From NCBI RefSeq assembly GCF_047607445.1, contig NZ_JBLKRT010000017.1:18973-82972 (forward strand): a stretch of 64,000 bases of DNA, in the 5' to 3' direction. Both the position numbers and the translations under genes were made by a program. The notes beneath the pieces were generated by a model. The model did no database searches, was not told the origin of the DNA, and saw only the letters and a list, made by a program, of their open reading frames with translations. Numbering within the stretch: the first letter of the stretch is position 1; each line of letters opens with the position of its first letter. Of the stretch, positions 52,820 through 61,681 are shown in pieces. Origin of the DNA: Crystallibacter sulfonylureivorans_A. Lineage in GTDB: Bacteria > Actinomycetota > Actinomycetes > Actinomycetales > Micrococcaceae.

Positions 52820-52900
52820 ATGCTGCACAAGACCCTGGGTGTCGATGATCAGTTCCTCGAAACACTCAGGTTCCTCCTGAAACGGAAGAAGAGGCAGTGA
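52820..52900 (+). CDS. Possible 26-codon ORF coupled to the dehydrogenase gene
   Basis: An ATG at 52820 opens a 26-residue frame ending in a basic, amphipathic stretch (DDQFLETLRFLLKRKKRQ). Its TGA overlaps the GTG of the next gene. No clear ribosome site precedes it. It could be a coupling leader, the remnant of a larger gene, or chance. Confidence 0.25.
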   Translation: MLHKTLGVDDQFLETLRFLLKRKKRQ

Positions 52901-53925
52901 AAGCTGAAACCAATCCGCCGATAGCCGGGCACAGCACGGATCAAAGTCAGGCGTGGCCCCGCAGCATAGCCGTGATCGGCGCTGCCGGACTCATTGGGTC
53001 GGGCGTGGTGTACCAACTGGCGCTGGCCGGCATCGGCACGACGATCCATCTGGTCGATGTGAAACAGAACGTCGCGCGCGCCCACGCCATCGACATTTCC
53101 GAGGCCCAGATCCTGGCCGGTGTCAGCGTGCCCCGGCTGAATGTTGTTGATCCAGCGGCTTCCGACTCCTGGGAAGAAGTTGACCTGGTCATCGTGGCCG
53201 CGTCGGCACCGGAGGTGCCCGGCGGGGACCGGCGCGACTTCCTCGCAGCCAATCTGCGGTTGCTCAGGCTGCTAGCCCCGACCATCGAGAAGCTCTCGGG
53301 CCATGACGGCGTCGTCCTGCTGCTGTCCAACCCGGTCGATGTCCTCGCCGAGTGCCTGCACCGGATCACGGACATCAGTCCGGACCGGATCCTGGGCTAC
53401 AGCATCAACGACTCGGTCCGCTTCCAGGCCGCCATCGCCAAGGAACTGGGACTCGAACCGCATCGGGTCCGCGCACAGGTCCTGGGCGAGCATGGCAAGG
53501 GGCAGGTGCCGTGCTTCAGTTCCGTGACGGTCGACGGCGCGCCGGTCGCCCTGACCGCTTCCCAGCAGGAAAACATCCGCCAGGACATTGATGGCTGGTT
53601 CCACCGTTGGTCCGCCTTGGAACCGGGCCGGAGTTCAGGCTGGACCACGCCGCTCGGTGTGGTCCGCATGATCACGATGATGGCCCGCGGCGAAACCTTT
53701 CCCGCCGCCGTATGGACCGCGGGAGCCCGAGGGCTGGACGAGGCCTTCATCGCTTTGCCGGTAACCATGAGCGCCGGCAAGGCCAAGGTGGCCGACTGGC
53801 AGGGCTCCCCCGAGGAGCAGGCTGCGCTGGTCACAGCTGCAGCGTCGGTGCGGGAGGCAGCCGCGCTTAACTTGTCCCAAGAGCTTTCACACGAGTCGGG
53901 CCGGCCAGGCCAACCAACGCAGTGA
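52897..53925 (+). CDS. L-lactate/malate dehydrogenase-type 2-hydroxyacid dehydrogenase
   Basis: NAD-dependent dehydrogenase of 342 residues. The cofactor loop is IAVIGAAGLIGSGVVYQLA, then VAASAPEVPGGDRRDFLAANL with the substrate-loop Arg, LLSNPVDVLAE, and the catalytic His in QVLGEHGKGQVP. The enzyme family interconverts 2-hydroxy and 2-keto acids. It has unusual N- and C-terminal tails for an LDH. The 34-bp gap to benzoylformate decarboxylase suggests a joint pathway, perhaps a mandelate-type hydroxyacid, which is inference. The GTG at 52897 follows AAGAAGAGG. Confidence 0.82.
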   Translation: MKAETNPPIAGHSTDQSQAWPRSIAVIGAAGLIGSGVVYQLALAGIGTTIHLVDVKQNVARAHAIDISEAQILAGVSVPRLNVVDPAASDSWEEVDLVIVAASAPEVPGGDRRDFLAANLRLLRLLAPTIEKLSGHDGVVLLLSNPVDVLAECLHRITDISPDRILGYSINDSVRFQAAIAKELGLEPHRVRAQVLGEHGKGQVPCFSSVTVDGAPVALTASQQENIRQDIDGWFHRWSALEPGRSSGWTTPLGVVRMITMMARGETFPAAVWTAGARGLDEAFIALPVTMSAGKAKVADWQGSPEEQAALVTAAASVREAAALNLSQELSHESGRPGQPTQ

Positions 53926-53959
53926 ACGCAAGCAACGAAATTACTAGGAAGGCAGACCA

Positions 53960-55570
53960 GTGGCGAGCATAAAGAAGACGGTACTGGAGACGACCCTGGA
54001 CGTGTTCCGTGCGCACGGCATGACCACCATCTTCGGCAACCCCGGGTCCAACGAGCTCCCCTTCCTGGCCGGCCTGACCGAGGAATTCGACTTCGTCCTC
54101 GGCCTGCATGAGCAGGTAGTGGTGGGGATGGCCGAGGGCTACGCGCGCGCCACCGGCAACCCCGCGCTGGTGAATCTGCACGCGGCCTCCGGTTCGGGCA
54201 ACGCCATGGGTGCGCTGACCAACGCCCACTACGGCCATATCCCGATGGTCATCCTGGCCGGGCAGCAGGTCCGCCGCACCGTGGGGCAGGAGACGATGCT
54301 GGCCAGCGCCGACGCCTCGATCCTGGCTGCGCCACTGGTCAAGTACTCGCACGAGCCGCTGGCCGCCGCGGACGTGCCCCGCACGCTCTCGCAGGCGGTA
54401 TTCGAGACCTCCGCCCAGCCGCGCGGGCCGGTCTACGTCTCGGTTCCGCTTGATGACTGGGCGGAGCCCGCGCTCGACGACGACGCCCTGCTCACCGAGC
54501 GGTCGGTGGTCAGCGCCGGCGGCCTCACCGATGCCCTCGCGCGGGATCTCATCGCGGCCGTCGACGGTGCCCAGAAGCTCGCGCTCGTCGTCGGCCCCCA
54601 AGTGGATGCCGCCGCCGTCGAGGACGCCAGCGTGTTCGACGCCGTCGTGGCGCTGGCAGAGAAAACCAATGCCTCCGTCTTCATCGCTCCCTCGCCGTCA
54701 CGCAGCCCGTTCCCCACTACCCACCCGAACTTCGAGGGCGTCATCGTCCCGGGCATCCAGTCGGTGCGTGACCGCCTCGCCGGCTACGACGTGGTCCTGG
54801 TCCTCGGTGCCGCCGTTTTCCGGTATCACCGCTGGGAACCGAGCAACTACCTCGAGGCCGGAACCCAGGTCATTCAACTCACGCAGGACCCCCGGGAAGC
54901 GACCCGCGCGCCGTTCGGCCGGTCCGTAATCGCCGATGTGGCAGGGGCGGCGCAGGCGCTGGCCCAGGGCGTCACGGACCGGGGCCAGCGGCGCGGCGAG
55001 CCAGGCAGCCGGGAACTGCCGGCAGCCAAGACCTCGCCGGACGGCATGACCGGCACTGAGATCCTTGAAGTGCTGAACGCCCACGTCAATGACACGGTCG
55101 CGTACGTCAACGAGACCACCACCCTGGACCTGGACTATCTCGAGCGCATCGCCATCGACCGCCCGGGCATGTACAACTTCCCGGCGTCCGGCGGCCTGGG
55201 TTTCGGCTTGCCGGTGGCGGTCGGCATGGCCCTTGGCGATCCGTCGAAGACCATCGTGGCTACCGTGGGTGACGGCTCCGCAAACTACGGCATCACCGCG
55301 CTCTACACGGCGGCCCAGCGGCAGACCCGCACGGTGTTCGTCATCGTCAACAACTCCGGCTACGGCGCCCTCGCCGGCTTCGCCCAGCGGATGGGCGTGC
55401 CGGACGTGCCCGGACTGAGGCTTGGCGGCATCGACTTCGTCTCGATCGCCGAGGGTTACGGAGTGCCCGCCGAGCGGACCAGCACCCGCGAGGAGTTCGA
55501 GGCGGCCTACCAGAAGGCACTGCAAGCCACCGGCCCGGTGCTCATTGACGCGCACGTGGTCGCCGGCTGA
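53960..55570 (+). CDS. mdlC: Benzoylformate decarboxylase (thiamine diphosphate-dependent)
   Basis: ThDP enzyme of 536 residues that decarboxylates benzoylformate to benzaldehyde. Residues that define BFDC are in place: Ser30 (GNPGSNELPF), Glu51 for ThDP activation (GLHEQVV), His74 (NLHAASGSGNAMG) and His290 (VFRYHRW), matching Ser26, Glu47, His70 and His281 of the Pseudomonas enzyme. The C-terminal GDGSANYG-x-17-NN motif binds Mg-ThDP. The GTG at 53960 follows AGGAAGG. Mandelate dehydrogenase of the classical FMN type is missing here; the LDH-like gene just upstream might supply that step. Confidence 0.87.
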   Translation: MASIKKTVLETTLDVFRAHGMTTIFGNPGSNELPFLAGLTEEFDFVLGLHEQVVVGMAEGYARATGNPALVNLHAASGSGNAMGALTNAHYGHIPMVILAGQQVRRTVGQETMLASADASILAAPLVKYSHEPLAAADVPRTLSQAVFETSAQPRGPVYVSVPLDDWAEPALDDDALLTERSVVSAGGLTDALARDLIAAVDGAQKLALVVGPQVDAAAVEDASVFDAVVALAEKTNASVFIAPSPSRSPFPTTHPNFEGVIVPGIQSVRDRLAGYDVVLVLGAAVFRYHRWEPSNYLEAGTQVIQLTQDPREATRAPFGRSVIADVAGAAQALAQGVTDRGQRRGEPGSRELPAAKTSPDGMTGTEILEVLNAHVNDTVAYVNETTTLDLDYLERIAIDRPGMYNFPASGGLGFGLPVAVGMALGDPSKTIVATVGDGSANYGITALYTAAQRQTRTVFVIVNNSGYGALAGFAQRMGVPDVPGLRLGGIDFVSIAEGYGVPAERTSTREEFEAAYQKALQATGPVLIDAHVVAG

Positions 55571-55598
55571 TCGCCACGCAGGGTCCTCCCGCTTAAGC

Positions 55599-55636
55599 GG
55601 ACGACGTCGGTGCCCGCCCGGGTGCCGACGTCGTCC
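55599..55636 (+). terminator. Perfect 18-bp terminator hairpin after mdlC
   Basis: Arms at 55599-55616 and 55619-55636, loop 2 bases, 29 bp after the mdlC stop. The stem contains ACGACGTCGGTGC, as at 63201. Confidence 0.7.
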
Positions 55637-55715
55637 TCTGCTTTCCCCACGGTTCTGCCGCCCGAGGGCCGCCGCCCGGTGTTGCTTACTGCCAGCGGCC
55701 GCTACTCTGTTGCCC

Positions 55716-56708
55716 ATGGACCCCGAGACGGCGCCGCTCGACTGGATGCTCGATTCCGACCCCGCCCTCCGCTGGCAGGTCGAACGGGACCTCGCCCAGC
55801 TTCCGGCGGGGCAATGGTTGGAGACCAGGGCCCGCATGGCGACCGAAGGATTCGCCGCGGAGCTGCTGTCCCACCAGGACCCCGATGGGCAGTGGGCCGG
55901 CGGCGCCTACTTTCCCGCCGGCTTCGACTTCCAGGGGCCGGAAGCGGCCGAGGGAGCCGGCCAGCCGTGGACCGCCACCACCTGGACGCTCAATACGCTG
56001 CGGGACTGGGGCCTCGATCCGGCCGCTCTCGACGGCACCGCCGAACGGCTCGCCGCCAACAGCCGCTGGGAGTACGACGACCTGCCGTACTGGGACGGCG
56101 AAGTGGACTGCTGCATCAACGCGTTCACGCTCGCCAACGGCGCGTGGCTGGGAGCCGATGTCAGCGGAATTGCGACCTGGTTCCTGGAGCATCAATTGCC
56201 CGACGGCGGCTGGAACTGCGAGTGGGTCGAGGGCTCCACCCGCTCTTCCTTCCATTCCACGCTCAATTCGCTCAGGGGCCTGTTGTACTACGAGTCCGCC
56301 ACCGGCGGATCCGACGAGCTCCGGACCGCCCGCCACACCGGCGAGGAGTACCTGCTGGAACGCCGGCTGCTCTACACCAAGTCCACCGGAGCGATCGTCG
56401 GTCCGTGGGCCACGCACTTCGGCTACCCGTTCCGGCACGTACACAGTGCGCTGAACGCGGTGGACTATTTCAGGTCTGCTTGCCTGTACGACGGTGCCAC
56501 ACCTGATCCGCGGCTGGCCGATGCCGTGGAGGTCATCCGCGATGCCCGGCAGCCGGACGGAACGTGGCTGCAGGAACGCCGCCACCCGGGACGCGTCTGG
56601 TTTGAGGTCGATGTGCCGCCCGGCGAACCATCCAAGTGGCTCACCTTCTACGGCACGCGCGTGCTGGCCTGGTGGGACGAACAGCAGTCCCACACGAGCG
56701 GCGGCTAG
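55716..56708 (+). CDS. Prenyltransferase/squalene-cyclase-like toroid protein
   Basis: Protein of 330 residues made of repeated helix pairs. Repeats include LLSHQDPDGQWAGG, FLEHQLPDGGWNC and IRDARQPDGTWLQE (near residues 50, 160 and 280), the QW-like pattern of alpha/alpha toroids. Trp and aromatic residues are many. There is no DxDD or DDxD motif, so it is unlikely to be a cyclase; a binding or scaffold role is possible. The ATG at 55716 starts about 145 bp after mdlC. Function unknown. Confidence 0.7.
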   Translation: MDPETAPLDWMLDSDPALRWQVERDLAQLPAGQWLETRARMATEGFAAELLSHQDPDGQWAGGAYFPAGFDFQGPEAAEGAGQPWTATTWTLNTLRDWGLDPAALDGTAERLAANSRWEYDDLPYWDGEVDCCINAFTLANGAWLGADVSGIATWFLEHQLPDGGWNCEWVEGSTRSSFHSTLNSLRGLLYYESATGGSDELRTARHTGEEYLLERRLLYTKSTGAIVGPWATHFGYPFRHVHSALNAVDYFRSACLYDGATPDPRLADAVEVIRDARQPDGTWLQERRHPGRVWFEVDVPPGEPSKWLTFYGTRVLAWWDEQQSHTSGG

Positions 56709-56732
56709 AACGCTAGGCCTGTTGTTGGTCGC

Positions 56733-57056
56733 CTACTGTTGTCCGGGAGCCCGGTATGACGGCGTTTTGCCCGCCGCGGCGTCGAGGTCCTCGGGGGTCA
56801 TGAGCGGTGTCAGGCGCAAATCCACCGCCCCGCTGGAATTGATCAGCAGGGACAGGGCAGCGGCGCTGGGCGCATCAGGGATATCAAAGACTCCCAGGAC
56901 GTCGGTCTCCCCGAAGGCATAGTAGATGCACTCCAGTGATCCACCCACCGACCCCAATGCCTGGACCACGGCCTCGCGTCGTTTGGATCCCCCTTCATGC
57001 ATCAGGCCCTTGATTCCCTCGCCCACATACTTTCCTTGGAACAAGTACTTGGTCAT
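56733..57056 (-). CDS. GYD-domain protein
   Basis: Small protein of 107 residues. The pattern KYLFQGKYVGEGIKGL, then ECIYYAFGETDVLGVFDIPD and LTPLMTPEDLDAA is the GYD family (dimeric ferredoxin-like fold). No function is known. The ATG at 57056 is taken as the family start. It converges on the toroid protein gene, 24 bp away, and is divergent from the APC permease. Confidence 0.8.
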   Translation of the reverse strand: MTKYLFQGKYVGEGIKGLMHEGGSKRREAVVQALGSVGGSLECIYYAFGETDVLGVFDIPDAPSAAALSLLINSSGAVDLRLTPLMTPEDLDAAAGKTPSYRAPGQQ

Positions 57057-57329
57057 GGCGATTTCCTGTTCTGTCTGTGTCCAAAACGCGGAGCTCCGGT
57101 CGCGCCGGACGCCCGATGGGCAGAGGTTCCGGAGACCTCCCAGACTGGGACTGTGGGCGCGAGTTTAGGCCCGACTCGTGGAGGTTGGCAACAGCCCAGG
57201 GGTGGCAGGGCCGACGCACCTCGCCGAGGATCGATTCACCGCACATTAGGGGGTCGATCTGCGGGTGGTTCGCCCACTTTTGGACGAATAAAGGTATCCG
57301 AGGCGGGCCATCCTGAGAATACTGGTCCC

Positions 57330-58895
57330 ATGAGCCTCTTTCGGACTAAATCGATCGAACAGTCCATGGCGGACTCGGAGGAGCCGGGTAGGGAGCTTAA
57401 ACGCACGCTGAGCACCTTCGACCTGATGATCCTCGGTGTGGCGGTCGCGGTCGGGGCCGGCATCTTCTCCGTCGGTGCGAAAGCCGCCGGCAGCTTTGCC
57501 GGCCCGGCGGTCACCCTGTCCTTTGTGCTGGCGGCCATCACCTGTGCGCTGGCCATCATGTGTTACGCGGAGTTCGCCTCCGCTATCCCGGTGGCGGGCA
57601 GCGCGTACACCTACACTTACGCGACGATGGGCGAACTGCTGGCGTGGATCATCGGCTGGGACCTGATCCTGGAGCTGTTCACGGCCGGGGCGGTCATCGC
57701 CAAGTACTGGGGGATTTATCTCAGCAACGTTTTCCTGCTATTCGACGTGGACGTCCCCTCCACCGTCAGCGTCTTCGGCCTGGAGTTGACGTGGGGGCCG
57801 CTGCTGATCGTTGCCATCTTCACCACCCTTCTGGTGCTCGGCACCGAACTGTCGGCCCGGGTCAACAACGTTTTTACCCTCATCAAGATCGCCATCGTCC
57901 TGTTCGTGATCGTTGTGGGCTTCATGTTCGTCCGGACAGAGAACTACACACCATTCGTGCCGGAGCCTGTACCCACCACGGGCACCGGGGGAAGCGTCTG
58001 GACCCAGTCGCTGTTCTCCTTCCTCAGCGGTGCGGAGCCTCAGCAGTACGGTGTGCTGGGCATCCTGGCTGGCGCGGCACTGGTGTTCTTCGCCTTCATC
58101 GGCTTCGACGTCGTGGCCACCAGCGCGGAGGAAGTCCGTAATCCGCAGAAAACGCTGCCGCGGGGCATCTTCGGCGGCCTGGCCATCGTCACCGTCCTGT
58201 ACATCCTGGTTACTCTGGCCCTGACGGGCATGGTTTCCTACAAGGATCTGGCCGCGGCGGACGAGGCCTCCCTCGCCACAGCCTTCATTGACGTCGGAGC
58301 GGACTGGGCCGCGCAGGTCATATCGGTCGGCATCCTGATCGGGCTTACCACCGTCATCATGGTCTTGCTGATGGGCCTCGCCCGCGTGGCCTTCGCGATG
58401 AGCCGTGATGGCCTGCTGCCGCGCTGGCTGAGCCACACCACCGAGCACCAAAAGACCCCGGCACGCGTGCAGATCCTGTCCGGCGCACTGGTTGCCCTGG
58501 TTGCCGGCTTCACCAACGTGGACGTGCTGGAAGAGATGATCAACATCGGGACGCTCTCCGCCTTCATCCTGGTGAGCATCGGCGTCGTGGTGCTCCGGAA
58601 GAAGCGGCCGGACTTGCCGCGCGCCTACCGCGTGCCGGGCTCGCCGGTGGTACCGATCCTGGCCGCGGCGCTGTGTTTCTGGCTGATGCTGAACCTGACC
58701 ACGCTCACCTGGGTGCGCTTTGCCATTTGGCTGGCCATCGGGCTGGCCATCTACTTCCTGTACGGCCGCCGACACTCCCGGCTGAACCACCCGGAGCTGA
58801 TCCCGGCGGAACACGAACGGGAGGAACACCACCGGTTGGAGCACGAGCAGCGCGTGCGTGAACGAAGGGAACACCGGCACCCGCCGGAGCCGTAG
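57330..58895 (+). CDS. APC-family amino acid permease (CAT-like)
   Basis: Transporter of 521 residues with about twelve helices. LMILGVAVAVGAGIFSVGAKAAG is the first helix with the substrate-binding GAGIF, and FFAFIGFDVVATSAEEVRNPQ is helix 8 of the cationic amino acid transporter group. The hydrophilic tail carries many His, Arg and Glu residues (HEREEHHRLEHEQR). It imports amino acids, probably basic ones. The ATG at 57330 is the most likely start; the upstream frame extends without a ribosome site. Confidence 0.85.
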   Translation: MSLFRTKSIEQSMADSEEPGRELKRTLSTFDLMILGVAVAVGAGIFSVGAKAAGSFAGPAVTLSFVLAAITCALAIMCYAEFASAIPVAGSAYTYTYATMGELLAWIIGWDLILELFTAGAVIAKYWGIYLSNVFLLFDVDVPSTVSVFGLELTWGPLLIVAIFTTLLVLGTELSARVNNVFTLIKIAIVLFVIVVGFMFVRTENYTPFVPEPVPTTGTGGSVWTQSLFSFLSGAEPQQYGVLGILAGAALVFFAFIGFDVVATSAEEVRNPQKTLPRGIFGGLAIVTVLYILVTLALTGMVSYKDLAAADEASLATAFIDVGADWAAQVISVGILIGLTTVIMVLLMGLARVAFAMSRDGLLPRWLSHTTEHQKTPARVQILSGALVALVAGFTNVDVLEEMINIGTLSAFILVSIGVVVLRKKRPDLPRAYRVPGSPVVPILAAALCFWLMLNLTTLTWVRFAIWLAIGLAIYFLYGRRHSRLNHPELIPAEHEREEHHRLEHEQRVRERREHRHPPEP

Positions 58896-58899
58896 CCGG

Positions 58900-59814
58900 T
58901 CAAGCGGTGACGATGCCTTCCAGTACCTCAGAGGCATAGTCCATGACCGCCTGCGCCCGCGCGCTCAGGGCAATCCCGTCGGGCCAGACGGCCACCACCG
59001 AGGTGCCGCCTGCCCGCGGCCGAAGCGGCCGGGAAACGATGGGCAGGCCTTCGGTAGTGACCGGGATCTGGTTGGGCCGGGACATCAGCAAGCTGTATCC
59101 CAGACCGCGGCCCACCAGGGCACGGACCAGGTCGATCTGCGGCACCTGTGCTGCCAGCGTCGGCGTCAGCCCGCGTTCCGCAAACATGAGCAGGGTGTAA
59201 CCGGTGCTGGGGACCGACTCCAGCATGATGAGTGGTTCGGGGGCCAGGTCGGCGAGGTCGAGTTCCGGCTTGGTGGCCAGCGGATGTGACTCCGCCAGGA
59301 TAGCCATCACTTCCGTTTGGTAGATCGCCTGGCGCTGCAGGCCCGCTGGCATGCCAATGTCGTAGACGATGGCCGCATCCAGTGCGCCGGTCTCCAGCCG
59401 GGGCAACAGGTCGCCGTGATCGCCTACCGTAATGCTGATGTCCACGCCCGGATGCAGTTTGCCGAAGCCTTCCAGGACCGACGGCAGCACGTTGCTGGCC
59501 AGCCCGGTGTAGCAGCCCAGGGCAACCGGCCCCCTCAGCACTCCGCCAACACCGGCCAGTTCGCTGACCAGCCCGTCGGTTTCCTTCAAGATGGTCCGTG
59601 CTCTGGCGGCCAGGTACTGTCCGGCCTGCGTCAGCCACATGCCCCGTGCCTTCCGGCGGACGCACAGCTGTTCTCCCACCGCTGTCTCCAGCTCATTCAG
59701 GGCATGGGAGAGCGCCGATTCGGAGATGTGCAGCGCCGAGGCCGCAGAGCTCAGCGTGGGATGGTCGGGCAGCGCGGCGAAGAGTTCCAGTTGACGCAAG
59801 GTGAACTTTGGCAT
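58900..59814 (-). CDS. LysR-family transcriptional regulator
   Basis: Regulator of 304 residues. The N-terminal winged helix reads FTLRQLELFAALPDHPTLSSAASALHISESALSHALNELE (in part, residues 3-42). The periplasmic-binding-like effector domain follows, with GPVALGCYTGL and LIMLESVPSTGYTLL. It is divergent from the P450 operon; an ATTCG-N11-CGAAT site lies in the 104-bp gap. It probably activates the P450 unit in response to its substrate. Confidence 0.87.
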   Translation of the reverse strand: MPKFTLRQLELFAALPDHPTLSSAASALHISESALSHALNELETAVGEQLCVRRKARGMWLTQAGQYLAARARTILKETDGLVSELAGVGGVLRGPVALGCYTGLASNVLPSVLEGFGKLHPGVDISITVGDHGDLLPRLETGALDAAIVYDIGMPAGLQRQAIYQTEVMAILAESHPLATKPELDLADLAPEPLIMLESVPSTGYTLLMFAERGLTPTLAAQVPQIDLVRALVGRGLGYSLLMSRPNQIPVTTEGLPIVSRPLRPRAGGTSVVAVWPDGIALSARAQAVMDYASEVLEGIVTA

Positions 59815-59826
59815 CTAAACCTACAG

Positions 59827-59847
59827 ATTCGAGGAAGTTGTACGAAT
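59827..59847. promoter_or_regulatory. LysR box between lysR and the P450 gene
   Basis: ATTCG-N11-CGAAT is a perfect palindrome of the T-N11-A type used by LysR regulators. It starts 13 bp upstream of the lysR start and 72 bp before the P450 start, the usual position for autoregulation and divergent activation. Confidence 0.7.
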
Positions 59848-59918
59848 ATCCGCAGTTTACTAGGAGAAGCCCGCAGGCCACACTGGTCTTCACAGTTCGT
59901 TCGATTCCAGGAGGACAC

Positions 59919-61253
59919 ATGTCTGCCGCCCTCGAAGGCCAATGCCCCTACGGCTTCGGTGGAGACTCAGCGAGCGCCGGCGGCGTCATGGCACCGCCGG
60001 ACGTCGTCGGCGCCGAAGCCACGACGGCGCGGTCCGCAGCCGCGACGGTTGCTGGATCAGCGCCTGCTGCCCACCCCGTGGCCCCCGTGGCCGACTGGGT
60101 GAATCCCGCAGAGCTAATGGTTGATCCCTACCCCACGTACGAGCGCCTGCGGAGCGAGTCCCCGGTCGCCTGGGTTCCGGCGCTCAACAAGTTCCTCGTG
60201 ACCAGCTACGCCGGGTGCCACGCCGTGGAACTGGACCAGGAAATCTTCAGCGCCAACGTCAGCGGCGCCACCATGAACCGGGCGCTCGGAGCCCAGCCCA
60301 TGTTGCGCAAGGACGACCCCCACCACGCCGCAGACAGGGCTGCCATCAACCCCGTGCTGCGACCCAAGAACATCAAGGAAGCCTGGGCGCCGGTCTTCGA
60401 ACGCAACGCGCGGACGTACCTCGACGTCCTCGAAGAAAAGGGCCCGGACCAAGCGGACCTCAACCGCGATTACGCTGCCCCGGTCGCCTCGCAGAACCTG
60501 ATCGACCTTCTGGGCCTGAAAGACGTCACGGTGGAGCAAATGCGCCGATGGTCGCACGACTTCATCGCCGGCGCCGGAAACGTGCTCGACGATCAGGCCA
60601 TATGGGATCGTTGTGCGGCGTCGCGGGCCGAATTGGATGCGATACTCGACGAACTCATCCCGTTCTACCAGCAGCATCCCAACGCGTCGATGACCTCGGC
60701 GCTGGCCAACAGCGGACTGCCGTTCGACAACGTTGCCTCCAACGTGAAGCTCACCATCTCCGGCGGCATGAACGAGCCGCAGCACATGGTCACCAACATC
60801 GTGTGGGCGCTCAGTCGGCATGCCGAACTGCGCCATTCAGTGCTCAACGATGATTCGCTTTGGCCGGCGGTGTTCGACGAGACCGTCCGGTGGCTCTCCC
60901 CCATCGGCATGTATCCGCGGGAGACCACCCGTGCCACAACGCTCGGCGGGGTGTCCTTGCCCGCGGGTGCGGGCCTCGGCGTCGTCGTGGGATCCGCCAA
61001 CCGGGACGTGAACCATTTCGGGCCTACGGCCGGCGAGTTCAACATCTTCCGGCCCAAGACCGCCCATCTTGCCTTCGGCAGCGGCGTGCATCTGTGCGCC
61101 GGGCACTGGGCGGCGAAAACCTCCATCGGCCAGATCGCCGTGCCCCTGGCTTACCAGCGTTTCCCGGGGCTGCGCACCGACAACCGCCGGCCCGAAACCT
61201 GGGATGGCTGGGTGTTCCGCGGCATCACCAGCCTTCCCGTTACCTGGAACTAG
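59919..61253 (+). CDS. Cytochrome P450 with non-canonical I-helix
   Basis: Haem monooxygenase of 444 residues. The haem-binding loop is FGSGVHLCAG with Cys393; the K-helix ExxR is ETVR (321-324). The I-helix reads ISGGMNEPQH (280-289), so the usual acid-Thr pair is replaced by Asn-Glu-Pro. From memory, the O-demethylase GcoA (CYP255A) has a similar Gly and Glu here. An N-terminal Ala-rich extension of about 37 residues precedes the fold. The ATG at 59919 follows AGGAGGAC. It is 12 bp before a ferredoxin gene. An aromatic O-dealkylase role is possible but unproven. Confidence 0.85.
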   Translation: MSAALEGQCPYGFGGDSASAGGVMAPPDVVGAEATTARSAAATVAGSAPAAHPVAPVADWVNPAELMVDPYPTYERLRSESPVAWVPALNKFLVTSYAGCHAVELDQEIFSANVSGATMNRALGAQPMLRKDDPHHAADRAAINPVLRPKNIKEAWAPVFERNARTYLDVLEEKGPDQADLNRDYAAPVASQNLIDLLGLKDVTVEQMRRWSHDFIAGAGNVLDDQAIWDRCAASRAELDAILDELIPFYQQHPNASMTSALANSGLPFDNVASNVKLTISGGMNEPQHMVTNIVWALSRHAELRHSVLNDDSLWPAVFDETVRWLSPIGMYPRETTRATTLGGVSLPAGAGLGVVVGSANRDVNHFGPTAGEFNIFRPKTAHLAFGSGVHLCAGHWAAKTSIGQIAVPLAYQRFPGLRTDNRRPETWDGWVFRGITSLPVTWN

Positions 61254-61265
61254 GAAAGAAGAACC

Positions 61266-61592
61266 ATGGCAAAGATCAGCTTCCACCACTCCGACGGCAA
61301 TGTTGACGTCCTGGATGTGGACCCCGGCACGTCACTGATGCGGGCCGCGGTCACCAACGGCGTGGACGGCATCGTCGGCGAATGCGGCGGCCAGGCCATG
61401 TGCGCCACCTGCCACGTTTACGTCCGGCCCGAGTACCTCGACGGGCTGCCGGACATCGGCGACGACGAGGAAGAGATGCTGGAGTGCACCGCCGGCCCGC
61501 GGGACGAGACCCGCAGCCGGCTCGGCTGCCAGCTCAAGGCTGGCGAGGACTTCGACGCCATCGAAGTCGACGTTCCGGACGACCAGGTCTAA
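61266..61592 (+). CDS. [2Fe-2S] ferredoxin (P450 electron donor)
   Basis: Ferredoxin of 108 residues of the adrenodoxin/putidaredoxin type. Cluster ligands are Cys40, Cys46, Cys49 and Cys88 (GECGGQAMCATCH, then GCQL). A further Cys74 lies in the MLECTAG loop. It carries electrons from a reductase to the P450 encoded 12 bp upstream. No reductase gene lies beside it, so a reductase from elsewhere must serve. AGGAAAGAAG lies before the ATG at 61266. Confidence 0.9.
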   Translation: MAKISFHHSDGNVDVLDVDPGTSLMRAAVTNGVDGIVGECGGQAMCATCHVYVRPEYLDGLPDIGDDEEEMLECTAGPRDETRSRLGCQLKAGEDFDAIEVDVPDDQV

Positions 61593-61681
61593 GGGCAGGG
61601 CTGACGCGCCGTGCTGCCGGTGGCGACGCGGGCCGCGGCTATCATCAGAGAAATTCATCGTTCGGCAGAGTGGAGCAACCC

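Noticed and set aside
50960..52900. Open frame of 646 codons overlapping the DHA2 pump
   Set aside because: Arg- and Pro-rich shadow of the pump gene. Only its last 26 codons, outside the pump, are kept as a low-confidence candidate.
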